A stretch of DNA of 64,000 nt. Source: Trichomonas vaginalis G3 (taxonomy: Eukaryota > Parabasalia > Trichomonadida > Trichomonadidae). The position numbers were made by a program, and so were the translations under genes. Position 1 is the stretch's first letter. Each line of letters starts with the position of its first letter. The notes below the pieces were generated by a model. It saw only the letters and a list, made by a program, of their open reading frames with translations. It was not told the origin of the DNA and did not search any database. Location of the stretch: the NCBI RefSeq assembly GCF_026262505.1, contig NC_067203.1, positions 20,999,411 through 21,063,410 on the forward strand, written 5' to 3'. Below are positions 1 through 9,428 of the stretch, in pieces.

Positions 1-372
1 AAATTTGCTAGACATGGGGAGTTGTCTGCAAAGTTTTATCTCTTATCTCTAACAAAAAATTAATTTTTAAAAAAATGACCGAATACGTTTCACAGCGAGA
101 AAAAAATAAAAGGCAAGATAGAATTTTCTAGACAGAAAGAAGTTGTTTACCGAGTTTTAGCTCTTATCTCTAACAAAAAATTAATTTTTAAAAAAATGAC
201 CGAATACGTTTCACAGCGAGAAAAAAATAAAAGGCAAGATAGAATTTTCTAGACAGAAAGAAGTTGTTTACCGAGTTTTAGCTCTTATCTCTAACAAAAA
301 ATTAATTTTTAAAAAAATGACCGAATACGTTTCACAGCGAGAAAAAAATAAAAGGCAAGATAGAATTTTCTA
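1..372. repeat. left terminal tandem array, about 3 x 121 bp
   Basis: Three head-to-tail copies of a 121-bp unit. Each contains GACCGAATACGTTTCACAGC, an A/T-rich stretch and a TCTAGACA box. The array is the inverted counterpart of 1968-2552. Repeated units at transposon ends often are transposase binding sites; that role is inferred here. Confidence 0.9.
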
Positions 373-807
373 GACATAAAGAAGTTGTCTACCAAGTGTC
401 AGCTGTTACTTCTTCTCAATACTGATATAAAATAAAAATCTTTATTATTTATTTAACCTTTATTGTTTCATTAATCTTCATTTATTTATATTATAGTTTT
501 ATTCTTTTAGCTACTTGTAAAATACTCTAATTTTATACCATCATTTTACCGGATTATTCTTCAGTACATCGATTGTGTATCTAAAATAATATCATTATCC
601 TTATTCTGTTTTTTCCAAAATTCTTTTAAATATCTTTTTTGGTTAGATTACTTTATACTTTTTACTTTTATTTTTTAATTTCAAAAAAAAAAAATTTGGT
701 GATTGTTCTATTCTGTTACAATGTGCATTATCATATTCTAATGAATTATTCATTACATACATTTAAAAAAACTTGTTAAAAATGAAATTAAAAAATTATG
801 TTTATTA
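373..807. other. AT-rich spacer inside the transposon
   Basis: Very AT-rich sequence between the left repeat array and the 3' end of the transposase gene. I see no open frame, RNA gene or clear repeat in it. Confidence 0.6.
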
Positions 808-1782
808 TTACGCTGTGAATGTGTCAACAGCGGTCATGCCTGTATCTGTATCCCATATTTGCCACAACCTTTCTGTATCTGCATTTGTGTATTTCGGTTT
901 CAGCTGATACATTTGATTTGGCGTGTAATTTGTTCCAGTTAATGGATTAATTGGGAGATCTTCATGCGGTGTGTTATTATTGTACTCCCAAATAAAGGCA
1001 GGAATAGCCTAAATGCTTTGGCAGCGCTCCAATGTCGGCCAGAATCTCTCAATCTTCCCATTTTGGTAGGGAGAATGAGAGTCTGTATGCCGCCATTGGA
1101 CGCCCCAAAGATCAAGTAGATCTTGAAAGGCGTCCCTATTTTCTGAACCGTTGTCGGTCCAGAAACAATAAGGGGCGCCAAATTCAATGAAGGCGGAAGC
1201 CGCAACGTTCGCTGTCGTCGCTGCCAGCATATCTGGTATTTGTATACACGCTAGGACTTTGCGGCTAAAATCGTCGATTATGCCATAAATATACTGGCCA
1301 CGAACACCCCTAAAATAATGAACATCTGCGTGCCAGATAAGATTGGGTGAAAGCGCCCAATATCTTACTGCTGTTTCTGGCCCGGCATGCTCTAATCGCG
1401 TCTTGGTGAAATGATTTTCTTTGAAGTATCTGCGTACTTCTCTATAAGATACATCAATTTGTTGTAATTTCAAACGTTTCCATTGTTTTGTTTGACCACA
1501 GGGAAAGGCCCAGTGGTCATGTATCACAGCAAGAGCTTTGATTTGGTCGTAGGGATTGACCCTACGACCTTTCTTGCCTTTAGGCAATGGGATATTCTGT
1601 AAGCTAAATTGATTTTGTAAAAAAGATTTTGAAACATCTAAATATTTGAAATCATTTGATTGAAGGGTTGGGGCGATGGGAACATGGGTGCAAGCTTCTT
1701 CCCATGTCATTTTACCTTCTTCAATCTGATTGGAAATACCAATTAGGTAAATTCGATCGACATACCCTTTGTAAGGATTCAT
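808..1782 (-). pseudogene. rve-family DDE transposase with an in-frame stop
   Basis: Transposase that would cut and join the element ends in the nucleus. Taking the ATG at 1782, the catalytic residues lie at D153 (in HADVH), D210 (in WTDNGSEN) and E245 (in NGKIERFW), giving a D-D-34-E spacing. A basic N-terminal region before residue 110 probably binds DNA. A TAG at 1009-1011 ends the frame at residue 257, but the same frame continues for about 67 sensible codons (W/Y/P-rich, with an LWQIWDTDTG stretch) to a TAA at 808-810, so the original protein was near 325 residues. The start at 1782 is preferred over one 21 bases upstream because a Trichomonas Initiator sits 6 bases before it. Confidence 0.85.
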
Positions 1783-1784
1783 TC

Positions 1785-1790
1785 TAATGA
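1785..1790 (-). promoter_or_regulatory. Initiator (Inr) of the transposase gene
   Basis: On the minus strand TCATTA with its A six bases before the ATG at 1782. This matches the Trichomonas vaginalis Initiator TCA(+1)PyT(A/T), which lies just upstream of start codons. Confidence 0.7.
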
Positions 1791-1967
1791 AGTACGTTAA
1801 CAATCAAAATATTCTATAAGTGTCTAGTATGGAATTCAAAAGAATAAAGAAAATGGTAACGTAAATAAACGTATTATGAAATAATTTATAATTAAAATGA
1901 AAAAAAGAAAAATAATAAGTAAAGTGACTGGAAATGAAAATGAAAATCAGTGTACAGTTTTATTTTT

Positions 1968-2552
1968 TTCTCGCTGTGAAACGTATTCGGTCATTTTTTT
2001 AAAAATTAATTTTTTGTTAGAGATAAGAGCTAAAACTCGGTAAACAACTTCTTTCTGTCTAGAAAATTCTATCTTGCCTTTTATTTTTTTCTCGCTGTGA
2101 AACGTATTCGGTCATTTTTTTAAAAATTAATTTTTTGTTAGAGATAAGAGCTAAAACTCGGTAAACAACTTCTTTCTGTCTAGAAAATTCTATCTTGCCT
2201 TTTATTTTTTTCTCGCTGTGAAACGTATTCGGTCATTTTTTTAAAAATTAATTTTTTGTTAGAGATAAGAGCTAAAACTCGGTAAACAACTTCTTTCTGT
2301 CTAGAAAATTCTATCTTGCCTTTTATTTTTTTCTCGCTGTGAAACGTATTCGGTCATTTTTTTAAAAATTAATTTTTTGTTAGAGATAAGAGCTAAAACT
2401 CGGTAAACAACTTCTTTCTGTCTAGAAAATTCTATCTTGCCTTTTATTTTTTCTCGCTGTGAAACGTATTCGGTCATTTTTTTAAAAATTAATTTTTTGT
2501 TAGAGATAAGAGATAAAACTTTGCAGACAACTCCCCCATGTCTAGCAAATTT
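1968..2552. repeat. right terminal tandem array, about 5 x 121 bp
   Basis: Four to five tandem copies of the same 121-bp unit as 1-372, in inverted orientation. The units are nearly identical to each other, more so than expected for independent drift, which suggests recent expansion or homogenisation. The last unit carries the transposon tip (CCCCCATGTCTAGCAAATTT). Confidence 0.9.
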
Positions 2553-3587
2553 AACATTCGTCTCCCATTTTTATATATTTGGTTTAGAATGTTCGAAAAT
2601 GCGTAATATGGTCATTAATATTAATTGAAAAGAACATTGAATTAATTCAATCTGATCTCACAAAATATTTTAAATTACAAACTTTGTAGTTCGAATAGAT
2701 AATTAGTATTAAACTCAAATAACTAGTTTATTTTTGAATAAAAATTATTTGAATTTATTCAATTTTGTGAATTTTCCTTCAAAAATCAAGTTTAAATATC
2801 TTATTTGCCATATAATTATAAATACAATGAAACATATTCGAAATTGAAAAGAATGACTTTTTCTGTTCTTTCAATCATTCAATTTGAATTTTGCAATATT
2901 GGATTTCTCATTAAATAGCTATTAAAAACAACAAGCAATTTAACTTACATTCAAATTTATTTGTGTTATATTCAATCTTCTCAAAACTTATAATTTTCGG
3001 CTATAGCATGATTATATGCTATATAATATAATAAACCTATAATAGTATCATTCTTTCAATTATTTGAAGAGAAAACCGAAAAAATCTATTTTCGGTCTAT
3101 AACAAAATTTGGATTTATTTTTTAAAATTATGCATTAAAAACCTATACAATATCAATTTAGTATGTAGAAAGCAGAAAAACACTATTATTTAAACGCAAA
3201 GAAAGATATCTTTTGAACTATCAGGAAAATGGAAACAGTGTGCGTGGTGTGGAAAATAATCATGAAATAACGATGTTTTGTAATACAAATTTGTTGAAAT
3301 TCCAATAGATAATGCCTTTTTGTTGGCAAAAGTTTTTTTCTTTTAAATAATTAGAAAAGCAATGAATATAACAATTGTGTGGCGGATTCGATAAAAATAA
3401 ATGGGTATCATAAGTCAAAAAAATTTTTTCTTCCATTTTAATTTAGAAAAAAACGAATCAGGATGATTCCCACATACATTCTGGTTTTATTATATATAAA
3501 ATCTGAAAAACCTCAATTCAAATTGATTTCTCAAAATTGAATTAAATGATATTTATTAATAAGCACGCGAATCAAAAAAAAGGTAGT
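2553..3587. other. AT-rich intergenic region, no gene seen
   Basis: About 1 kb of very AT-rich DNA between the transposon and the next gene. No open frame with plausible composition, no RNA gene and no obvious repeat was found. It may be host intergenic DNA or a decayed element. Confidence 0.5.
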
Positions 3588-3620
3588 GGGGCTTCCAGGC
3601 GCGTTGCGCCCTCTAGCCCC
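3588..3620. terminator. nested GC-rich hairpin downstream of the 3662-4564 gene
   Basis: GGGGCT and AGCCCC enclose GGCGC-GTT-GCGCC, a perfect double stem in otherwise AT-rich DNA. It lies 41 bases past the stop codon of the minus-strand gene. It resembles the small hairpins at 26079 and 17124 and may be a member of that family, or a 3'-end signal. Confidence 0.5.
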
Positions 3621-3661
3621 GAAGATGTTTAGTATAAATGAAGTTTTTATTCGGAAAATTG

Positions 3662-4564
3662 TTAGTCTTCTGGTGTGAATTCGGAGGACTCTTCTTGGAT
3701 AGAGTCTTGTATTTCCTCCTCCTCTTCTTCCTCCTCCATTGCTTCTGGGAAGAAGCCTTCTTCTGGGTCGAAAACATTATATAATGTGTAATTGAATGAC
3801 ACATTATATCTTTCTTTGAGTTCGCTCCTGACAAAGAACTTAGTTCCAGGAATACAGAAGACTTCTGTGCGTTGGAAAAGCTGATGTCCTGGAACGAATT
3901 TGGCAATTAGAGACTTCTTTTTTCCGAATTGTTCAGGAGTTTTCATGACGACAGTAACAACATCTCCATCTGCGAGGTCTTGTTGTTGTTCGGAAAGGTA
4001 AAGAGCAATGATATGAATGGTTGCTGCGTTGAATTCGAGAAAGTCGAATTCAAATTGTGTTGTCGTATAACATTCAAACCATTTTGTACAGTTGTCTCCG
4101 AACTCGTCAACGTATTCATCTTCGTCATATCCGTAACTAAAGACTTGGAATTCGGCAATTCTCGTGTCGAATGACCGTTGGATGTAACGAGGAAGATTTT
4201 GACGAACTTGGTATAAAGTTCTCAACATTATAAGCTTAGTAAATGTTGGAAAATACTGAACTAAGACATCGCTAAGCTCAATTGGACTTGGAATTGTCTT
4301 AGTAAGTTCAATTGAACTAGTAATTGCTTTGTTCAGAACTTCACAGAACTGAGTATTGTATGTAGCGTCTGGTTGTGTGTTTTCTTCGGCGTCTTTGAGA
4401 TATTTAGAGCAAATTTGTTGAAGAATTTCTCTTAATTCGCTGTTAGACTTTTTGGTGGTTATTCTAACCGCTGTGCCAGTTCTTGGAGGTTGTGGGGCTT
4501 TGGCTTTGGTTAGCGGTTGAGAATTGTTAATGTTTGAATTGTGGTTAACAGCGTTGGCTTCCAT
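3662..4564 (-). CDS. hypothetical protein with acidic tail
   Basis: A 300-residue protein I do not recognise. The N-terminal 60 residues are polar with many N, Q, P and T. The middle (roughly 60-250) has alternating hydrophobic segments like a folded domain. The C-terminus is strongly acidic with a run of eight glutamates. No signal peptide or membrane segment is evident. The ATG at 4564 is chosen because an Initiator-like TCATTT lies 11 bases upstream; the frame stays open further upstream only because a palindromic element lies there. The gene looks whole. Whether it is a host gene or cargo of element B is open. Confidence 0.6.
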   Translation of the reverse strand: MEANAVNHNSNINNSQPLTKAKAPQPPRTGTAVRITTKKSNSELREILQQICSKYLKDAEENTQPDATYNTQFCEVLNKAITSSIELTKTIPSPIELSDVLVQYFPTFTKLIMLRTLYQVRQNLPRYIQRSFDTRIAEFQVFSYGYDEDEYVDEFGDNCTKWFECYTTTQFEFDFLEFNAATIHIIALYLSEQQQDLADGDVVTVVMKTPEQFGKKKSLIAKFVPGHQLFQRTEVFCIPGTKFFVRSELKERYNVSFNYTLYNVFDPEEGFFPEAMEEEEEEEEIQDSIQEESSEFTPED

Positions 4565-4571
4565 TAGATAA

Positions 4572-4577
4572 AAATGA
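4572..4577 (-). promoter_or_regulatory. Initiator-like box of the 3662-4564 gene
   Basis: TCATTT on the minus strand, with its A 11 bases before the ATG, fits the Trichomonas Initiator. The palindromic element begins only about 28 bases further upstream, so insertion has replaced the upstream promoter region. Confidence 0.55.
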
Positions 4578-4604
4578 ACTGACCAAAAAAGACAGATATT
4601 TTGT

Positions 4605-5255
4605 TGTAAACAGAAATTCATCAAAAGTGACACCTCAGAAAAGCTAAAATATTGAATTTTTGGAACTTTTGATAGAGCACGTTTTTAAATATTAATTAAA
4701 GTAAATGTATATTTTGTAAAGATTCTTTTTAATAAAAAAATAAAATTTTGAAGAAGAACACAAAATCTTCTGAAAAATAATATCACATAAACTCATATTA
4801 TTTTCTAATATATAACTATTTTATATAAAAATCAAATTCAATGATCTTAAAAGCGAAGGATAAACCTCAAAATTTACGAATATAATGAGTGGGAATATAA
4901 TGCTTATCTATCATAAAACCATATGAAATATCAATTTTTGCTTTACGCCTATTCCCACTCATTATATTCGTAAATTTTGAGGTTTATCCTTCGCTTTTAA
5001 GATCATTGAATTTGATTTTTATATAAAATAGTTATATATTAGAAAATAATATGAGTTCATGTGATATTATTTTTCAGAAGATTTCATTCTATATGCCTAT
5101 GAAAAGTACTCTCAAAACTAACTTTTTCCTAATTATAATTAAATCTAGAATATTGTATTATGCTTAGTATTATTTTATTTTTCTCATTCAATTTAGAATT
5201 TACAAATGTCAAAAAATTGAGAGCTGTCACTTTTGATGAATTTCTGTTTATTACA
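4605..5255. mobile_element. palindromic non-autonomous element, copy 1 (internally deleted)
   Basis: Foldback element without a gene. The ends are inverted: TGTAAACAGAAATTCATC on the left and its complement with a two-base insertion ending TTATTACA on the right. The arms match 43455-44701 closely, but copy 1 lacks the central part and jumps from CTTTACGCCT straight to ATTCCCACTC. No clear target duplication is visible. The superfamily is unknown. Confidence 0.85.
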
Positions 5256-5258
5256 ATT

Positions 5259-5359
5259 TAAATATTTGAGATGAACCGTTTTCGTCAACGGTAACCCCCT
5301 CTATTTTTTTATTTTATTTAATAGTTACCGTTGGAAAAAACGGTTTATCTCAAATATTG
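5259..5359. repeat. 100-bp imperfect inverted repeat
   Basis: Arms of about 35 bp: AATATTTGAGATGAACCG at 5259 and its complement ending at 5358, with a few mismatches, around a T-rich loop. It starts four bases after the palindromic element. It might be the folded left tip of element B, by analogy with the terminal hairpins of A and D, or an independent small insertion. Confidence 0.5.
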
Positions 5360-5686
5360 AATGAACTATAAACGTGTTTTGTTTTCTATATATACTTTTT
5401 TGTCCAACGGTAAAACTTTTTACACAACGGTTTTTGAGAGTCGTCGCCGTTGACTTTTTTGTAGAGCACTCAAAATAGTATAACTTTGTCCGGACAAGTA
5501 AGGGTCTATCGTCGCTACAGGAAAAGTTACAGGCGTTCCAAGGAAGTATACTTTGAGAAGCCTTTTTCCCCTTATAGAATGAGATAGGACGGTTATTTTA
5601 CAAAACTGACAACACTTTGACCGAGTAGTTTTTTGTGCTGAACAAAAAGTGTCATATAAACATCTGTCAAAAACCGCTTTTTAACT
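5360..5686. other. leader region of element B, no gene seen
   Basis: Non-coding stretch before the first gene of element B. It repeats short CAACGG motifs (5415-5455) also present in the inverted repeat just upstream. Nothing else was recognised. Confidence 0.4.
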
Positions 5687-5692
5687 TCACTT
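5687..5692 (+). promoter_or_regulatory. Initiator of the first gene of element B
   Basis: TCACTT with its A seven bases before the ATG at 5696, a good match to the Trichomonas Initiator. It suggests that the virus-like element uses the host transcription start signal. Confidence 0.65.
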
Positions 5693-5695
5693 AAA

Positions 5696-7522
5696 ATGCC
5701 GCGTAAGCTACGTAAGAATATACGTAAGAGGAAGAGAGCATTGAAACATCCAATAGTAAAACTGACACAACAACAACAGTTGCAACAACAAATGATGAAT
5801 GACCCCACTATGTTGCAACAAATGTCAAGCAACCCTATGCTTTTAAACCGAGTTATTGGTGCACAGAGTGGAGGTTTAAGAGCGGCACTTTTAGCGAAAA
5901 TGGCAGGCTATGGTGGAGCTGCAGACGGAACAGCTTATAACCCTCAAAGTCAAATGAATTTGAGTTCACTCAAAAATCAAATAACAGATGTCAAAAAGTC
6001 AAACATAGACATACAGAAACAAATAAGTGAAAACGAAAAGAAACTAGAATATGACAGATACACAAAGAAACTCAATGAGTTAAACGTAGAGAAAAAGAAG
6101 AAAGAAGAACAACTGAAAGAACTAAGTACAGAGGAATATGCGAAAAAAGTGTCAGAAAAAGCAGCAGAAGTAGCAAAAATGGAACAAGATGTTATAAATT
6201 TGAAAAACCATACTACTCAATATAAAGTACTGAAAGATGAAGAAATAAAACAAAAAGCCCTGAAGACATATATGGATAGCGACGAGTATAAAAAAGAAGT
6301 TGAAGCAAATGTAAAGGCAGAAAAACTTTTACAGTTGCAAAACCAAACCGTACAGTATGAAAACTTAGCACAAGAAAGTAAAAATAACGACGCAGCCATG
6401 CAAAAGGCAATGAAAAGCGCAGAATATATAAAAGCTAATAATGACTGGTTAGATGCCCAAGCCAACGCTAAAGCAGCCCAACTTATAGGGTCAATAAGGA
6501 CAAAAATACAAGCGGATGAAGACAGTTCAAATGAAGCTTTAATGAATGCTGACTTTAAGAATGCCTTCGAAGCTCTTCATAGTAAAATGAAACTAGTGAA
6601 CGACTTCTCATCTGGAAAGAAACTGAAGTCTGAAGGTTTCGACAAAGAGTTAAGAGAAGTAGCACAAAATATGACGAAAATAACAGATGCAGCAACGAGA
6701 CAGGCAGTTCAAAGTGCCTATGACGCCGTTAGAGCAACTGTTGTGGAAAGTCAAGAAAAAGAGTTACAACAGACCAAAACAGACCTAGTAAATGCTTTCT
6801 TAAGAACGAAAAGTCAGGTAGGACATTATGCTGCAGATGGAACATATGTGCCAGCTGGTGGAACTTATATACCACCAAACCCTCCAAGAGAAGCACCTGC
6901 ACCAGGACTACCTAAAACATTTACATCGTCACATGGACACAGACACAGGCATGCATCAAAACCAACACAACAACCAACAGTTCAAAATCCAGCACAGCAA
7001 CCAACAGTTCAAAACCCTGCACAGCAACCAACAGTTCAAAACCCTGCACAGCAACCAACAGTTCAAAATCCAGCACCACAACCAAAACCAGCACAACAAC
7101 CACCTCCACAACCAGCACAGCAACCAACAGTTCAAAACCCTGCACAACAACAACCACAAACAGAGCAAGGACATAAAAGAAGTAGAGAAAAAGGAAACCA
7201 AGAATTCTTAAAAATGCTTAAGGAAGATTATGGTTACCCAGATACTCTTGACTTTAGTGACAGATATAAAGAAGCTATTAGAAAGTTCAAGGAAGGAAAT
7301 ACTGACCCGAACCTATTTAGCTTTATGGTTCAGCATCAAATCGGATATAATCTCAAACCTGGAAAATACAAGCTCGCTAAGGGATATGATTTAATAGCAT
7401 ATCATCCAAATGACATGAATGAATTTACTCCGAGATATTTGATGTCAGAGCTAAATGATAATTCAACTCTCTTCATGAAACGCGTAAAAATAGAGACGGA
7501 ACGAAAGAAGAAAGGTTTATGA
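5696..7522 (+). CDS. coiled-coil, proline/glutamine-repeat protein
   Basis: A 608-residue protein of unknown function. Residues 1-25 are very basic, followed by glutamine-rich sequence. Residues about 85-330 are charged and heptad-like, predicting a long coiled coil. Residues about 425-490 are repeats of QQPTVQNPA, seen at the DNA level as about six near-identical copies at 6966-7145. A compact C-terminal domain follows from about residue 500. The design suits a structural or scaffold protein of the particle (inference). It is the first gene of a plus-strand series and overlaps the next start by four bases. Confidence 0.75.
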   Translation: MPRKLRKNIRKRKRALKHPIVKLTQQQQLQQQMMNDPTMLQQMSSNPMLLNRVIGAQSGGLRAALLAKMAGYGGAADGTAYNPQSQMNLSSLKNQITDVKKSNIDIQKQISENEKKLEYDRYTKKLNELNVEKKKKEEQLKELSTEEYAKKVSEKAAEVAKMEQDVINLKNHTTQYKVLKDEEIKQKALKTYMDSDEYKKEVEANVKAEKLLQLQNQTVQYENLAQESKNNDAAMQKAMKSAEYIKANNDWLDAQANAKAAQLIGSIRTKIQADEDSSNEALMNADFKNAFEALHSKMKLVNDFSSGKKLKSEGFDKELREVAQNMTKITDAATRQAVQSAYDAVRATVVESQEKELQQTKTDLVNAFLRTKSQVGHYAADGTYVPAGGTYIPPNPPREAPAPGLPKTFTSSHGHRHRHASKPTQQPTVQNPAQQPTVQNPAQQPTVQNPAQQPTVQNPAPQPKPAQQPPPQPAQQPTVQNPAQQQPQTEQGHKRSREKGNQEFLKMLKEDYGYPDTLDFSDRYKEAIRKFKEGNTDPNLFSFMVQHQIGYNLKPGKYKLAKGYDLIAYHPNDMNEFTPRYLMSELNDNSTLFMKRVKIETERKKKGL

Positions 7523-7818
7523 GTCCGGATGACTTAGATAGGGAACTTGTTAAAAACGGTCTCGGAATATATGAAATGCCACCAGATGAGGTACAAGAAA
7601 CTCCACAGGAAGAAGTTCAGATACAACCAGACATGGAAGAAATAGTTCAGCAACAACAGCTAGAAGAGCCTGAAGGAAACGAACAAGTCCCTCCTTTGGA
7701 AACTAACTTCACAGAACTAGATGAAGATTTGGAACAGCCGAAAAATCTTGACCCTCAACAAGAGTATGAGGTGAATATGGAATCTTTCCAAGAGTCTAAG
7801 AAATTTCGGCTGACATAG
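7519..7818 (+). CDS. small acidic hypothetical protein
   Basis: A 99-residue, strongly acidic, glutamine/glutamate-rich protein with no recognised domain. Its ATG overlaps the stop of the preceding gene (ATGA), typical of compact viral gene strings. The low-complexity, probably disordered composition and the position between structural genes suggest an accessory particle protein, but this is inference. Confidence 0.6.
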   Translation: MSPDDLDRELVKNGLGIYEMPPDEVQETPQEEVQIQPDMEEIVQQQQLEEPEGNEQVPPLETNFTELDEDLEQPKNLDPQQEYEVNMESFQESKKFRLT

Positions 7819-7836
7819 TAGAAGAATATCGAAAAA

Positions 7837-8226
7837 ATGTTCACCGACATACAAAAGACTCCAACATCAGATGAAAATATTCAGCATAGAATGGAAGTAC
7901 TGAAAGAAAATGTACGCAAATACAATAATCCTTTTTACTTACGACCATATAACGTTCAATCTTTGGCTGAACTCGGTGAAAATAAAAGGTTAAATTTCAA
8001 CAAAACATATAGAAATGAAACATTGTTTAAAGTTCATTCAGAACCTAACCAATATGGAAACAAACCTACTTTTGTTTCTGCAGACTATGGAACTACAATG
8101 AAATGGGGTCATAAAGCTAATCCGGATAGGTGGTTCATAAACTTACAACCTCAATTCCAAGAAGTTGTTGACGCAATGGAAGTGAATGGTGAACCAGATA
8201 TAACGGGTATTTTCAGCGCGCTTTAA
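7837..8226 (+). CDS. hypothetical protein of element B
   Basis: A 129-residue protein with a mixed hydrophobic/polar pattern including NPFYLRPYNVQ near residue 33. It follows the acidic gene after 18 bases and overlaps the start of the next gene by one base, so it probably belongs to the same transcription unit. I recognise no family. Confidence 0.6.
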   Translation: MFTDIQKTPTSDENIQHRMEVLKENVRKYNNPFYLRPYNVQSLAELGENKRLNFNKTYRNETLFKVHSEPNQYGNKPTFVSADYGTTMKWGHKANPDRWFINLQPQFQEVVDAMEVNGEPDITGIFSAL

Positions 8227-8816
8227 TGCCATTGAAAGATATGAAAGATGCAGATATTTTGGACCAGTATGAAATGAACATGGCTGAAGGAAATATAACA
8301 CCTGACGTTCTAGAACATTTATCTCAAAGAACTACACAGAACATAGAGATGGTATATTTGGTGAAGAGTTTAGAAAGAAAGTTAGGGAGAGAAGGAAGAG
8401 AACCTATTGTACATGACCTTGCAACCGAAAGTTTGCAAAATGTCATAAAAACTTACTTTGCAGACAATGAACTGAGAAGGGATGAATATTTAAGAAAACT
8501 CAAATGGACAGTACCAAATGAAATGTTAGTATTGAAAAACATGTTCCTTGACAAAATAAAACCAACTACAGAAATAAATGACGCAAGACTGAAACGTTGG
8601 GTAAAAGCTTTCCCATTCACAAAAGATATTATTGGTTACATGGAAAGAAAACCAGAATGGCTACAAAAACATATATTTGGAAACGAGCTTATTCCATATG
8701 GACAAGCTCTGTTTGAAGTGCTTGAACCGGAAACTCAGGAAAGAGTCATGCAAACAATACGCGAAGACTCAAATACAAACTATGACAAAATCTTTCTAGG
8801 ATATAGGTTACCTGAG
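8226..8816 (+). pseudogene. element B gene interrupted by element A (left part)
   Basis: The first part of a hypothetical, mostly helical protein, with charged stretches such as ERKPEWLQKHIFGNE. Element A is inserted here; the right part of the gene lies beyond it at 30296-30672. The last 110 bases are present again on the other side of A. Function unknown; position among capsid-region genes suggests a virion or assembly role. Confidence 0.7.
8707..8816 (+). repeat. 110-bp direct repeat flanking element A (left copy)
   Basis: This stretch of the interrupted gene recurs at 30296-30405 immediately after element A, with the same length and only two differing bases. Polintons normally make a 5-6 bp target duplication, so a flank duplication of this size is unusual. 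Confidence 0.9.
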
Positions 8817-8824
8817 TTAGTATA

Positions 8825-8871
8825 CAAGTCATGGGTACGGCTGCACTGCGTTCCACCTTACCCAATACTTG
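8825..8871. other. terminal hairpin of element A
   Basis: CAAGTCATGGGTACGG pairs with a downstream stretch ending CCCAATACTTG, 13 of 16 positions, around a loop containing GCACTGCG. The right end (30242-30288) has the same fold. A similar fold with the same loop core is at 47276-47316. Confidence 0.7.
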
Positions 8872-8977
8872 TGAATTTGACACTTTACAAAGCCGCCAAC
8901 CACTTCACTAACGAACTCACTAATGTAAAAAATAAACGTTCTCACTATCGTTCTCACTAACGACTTCACTAATGTTC

Positions 8978-9262
8978 TCATAAATTTTCCTCAATATCTT
9001 CATCATCAGTGTTAACCCTATTGTAGTCATACTTGAAGCCATAAACTTTCTCTAACTTCTTAACGTACAATTTACATAACTTACCTTCGTCATCGTATGG
9101 TTTAATGATATAACTATTTCTATCTTTATACACAGTCAATGAAAAGTCAACTGGTCTCGGATGTATTTGAAAGAACATGTTATGCTCAGGAAGGAAGAAT
9201 AAATGTTTAAATGTATGTTTGTTATACTGTGGAATTCGAATGAGTTGCTTTTGTTCTGTCAT
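8978..9262 (-). CDS. small conserved TIR-encoded protein (left copy)
   Basis: A 94-residue protein lying wholly in the TIR; the copy at 29850-30134 encodes the same sequence. It starts MTEQKQLIRIPQYNKHTF and ends with an acidic tail. Its pattern (NKHTF near the start, KKLEKVYGF near residue 75) recurs behind the HNH nuclease of element C at 40426-41011. Function unknown; a role at element ends or DNA binding is a guess. Being in the TIR keeps two identical copies per element. Confidence 0.75.
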   Translation of the reverse strand: MTEQKQLIRIPQYNKHTFKHLFFLPEHNMFFQIHPRPVDFSLTVYKDRNSYIIKPYDDEGKLCKLYVKKLEKVYGFKYDYNRVNTDDEDIEENL

Positions 9263-9363
9263 TTACATCCAAATAAAAATTTTCAGTAAAATAAAAAATA
9301 AACTTAAAAATTAATGATATCACCACCCTCACACGTATGAAAACATAGCACAAAAATAAATTT

Positions 9364-9412
9364 AGGTGAAGTGGTGAGATCTCACCTCTTTTTTCACCTC
9401 TTTTTTTCACCC
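9364..9412. repeat. AGATCT cassette, type 1
   Basis: Nested complementary arms: outer GGTGAAG with TTTCACC and inner GGTGAGATCTCACC, followed by a repeated TTTTTTCACCTC arm. It lies 16 bases past the stop of the minus-strand gene at 9429. The matching place in element D (48042) has the same architecture with type 2 sequence. Confidence 0.85.
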
Positions 9413-9428
9413 TGTTGAATTCATTGCT

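Larger units (their letters stand above)
1..2552. mobile_element. rve/DDE DNA transposon with tandem-repeat inverted ends
   Basis: A DNA transposon fills the left edge. Its outer tips are inverted copies: AAATTTGCTAGACATGGGG at 1-19 and the reverse complement ending at 2552, differing by one extra G. Inside each tip are inverted arrays of a 121-bp unit, about three on the left and five on the right, flanking one transposase gene on the minus strand. An integrase-type transposase fits eukaryotic relatives of IS3/IS481 or Ginger-like transposons; I cannot choose among these by eye. The left flank is outside the window, so no target duplication can be read and the true left tip may lie a few bases further out. 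Confidence 0.85.
5256..8816 (+). mobile_element. Polinton-like element B, left part
   Basis: Left half of an element whose genes resume at 30296 after the insertion of element A. Parts here are four plus-strand genes. The right part carries capsid, SF3 helicase and packaging ATPase genes. Apart from the insertion, about four breaks are seen over the element, so it is largely preserved but not whole. B must be older than A at this locus because A lies within it. The exact left tip is uncertain. Confidence 0.65.

Noticed and set aside
2553-3587. Possible RNA gene or decayed gene in the AT-rich gap
   Set aside because: No stem pattern, tRNA box or coding composition could be seen by eye.
3662-4564. 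Weak resemblance of the PGTKFFVRSEL segment to ADP-ribosyltransferase strands
   Set aside because: Only one short segment fits and the other hallmark residues were not found; left as hypothetical.
6828-7211. Histidine/glutamine-rich and valine/leucine-rich frames opposite or beside the 5696-7522 gene
   Set aside because: Shadow frames created by its tandem repeat.
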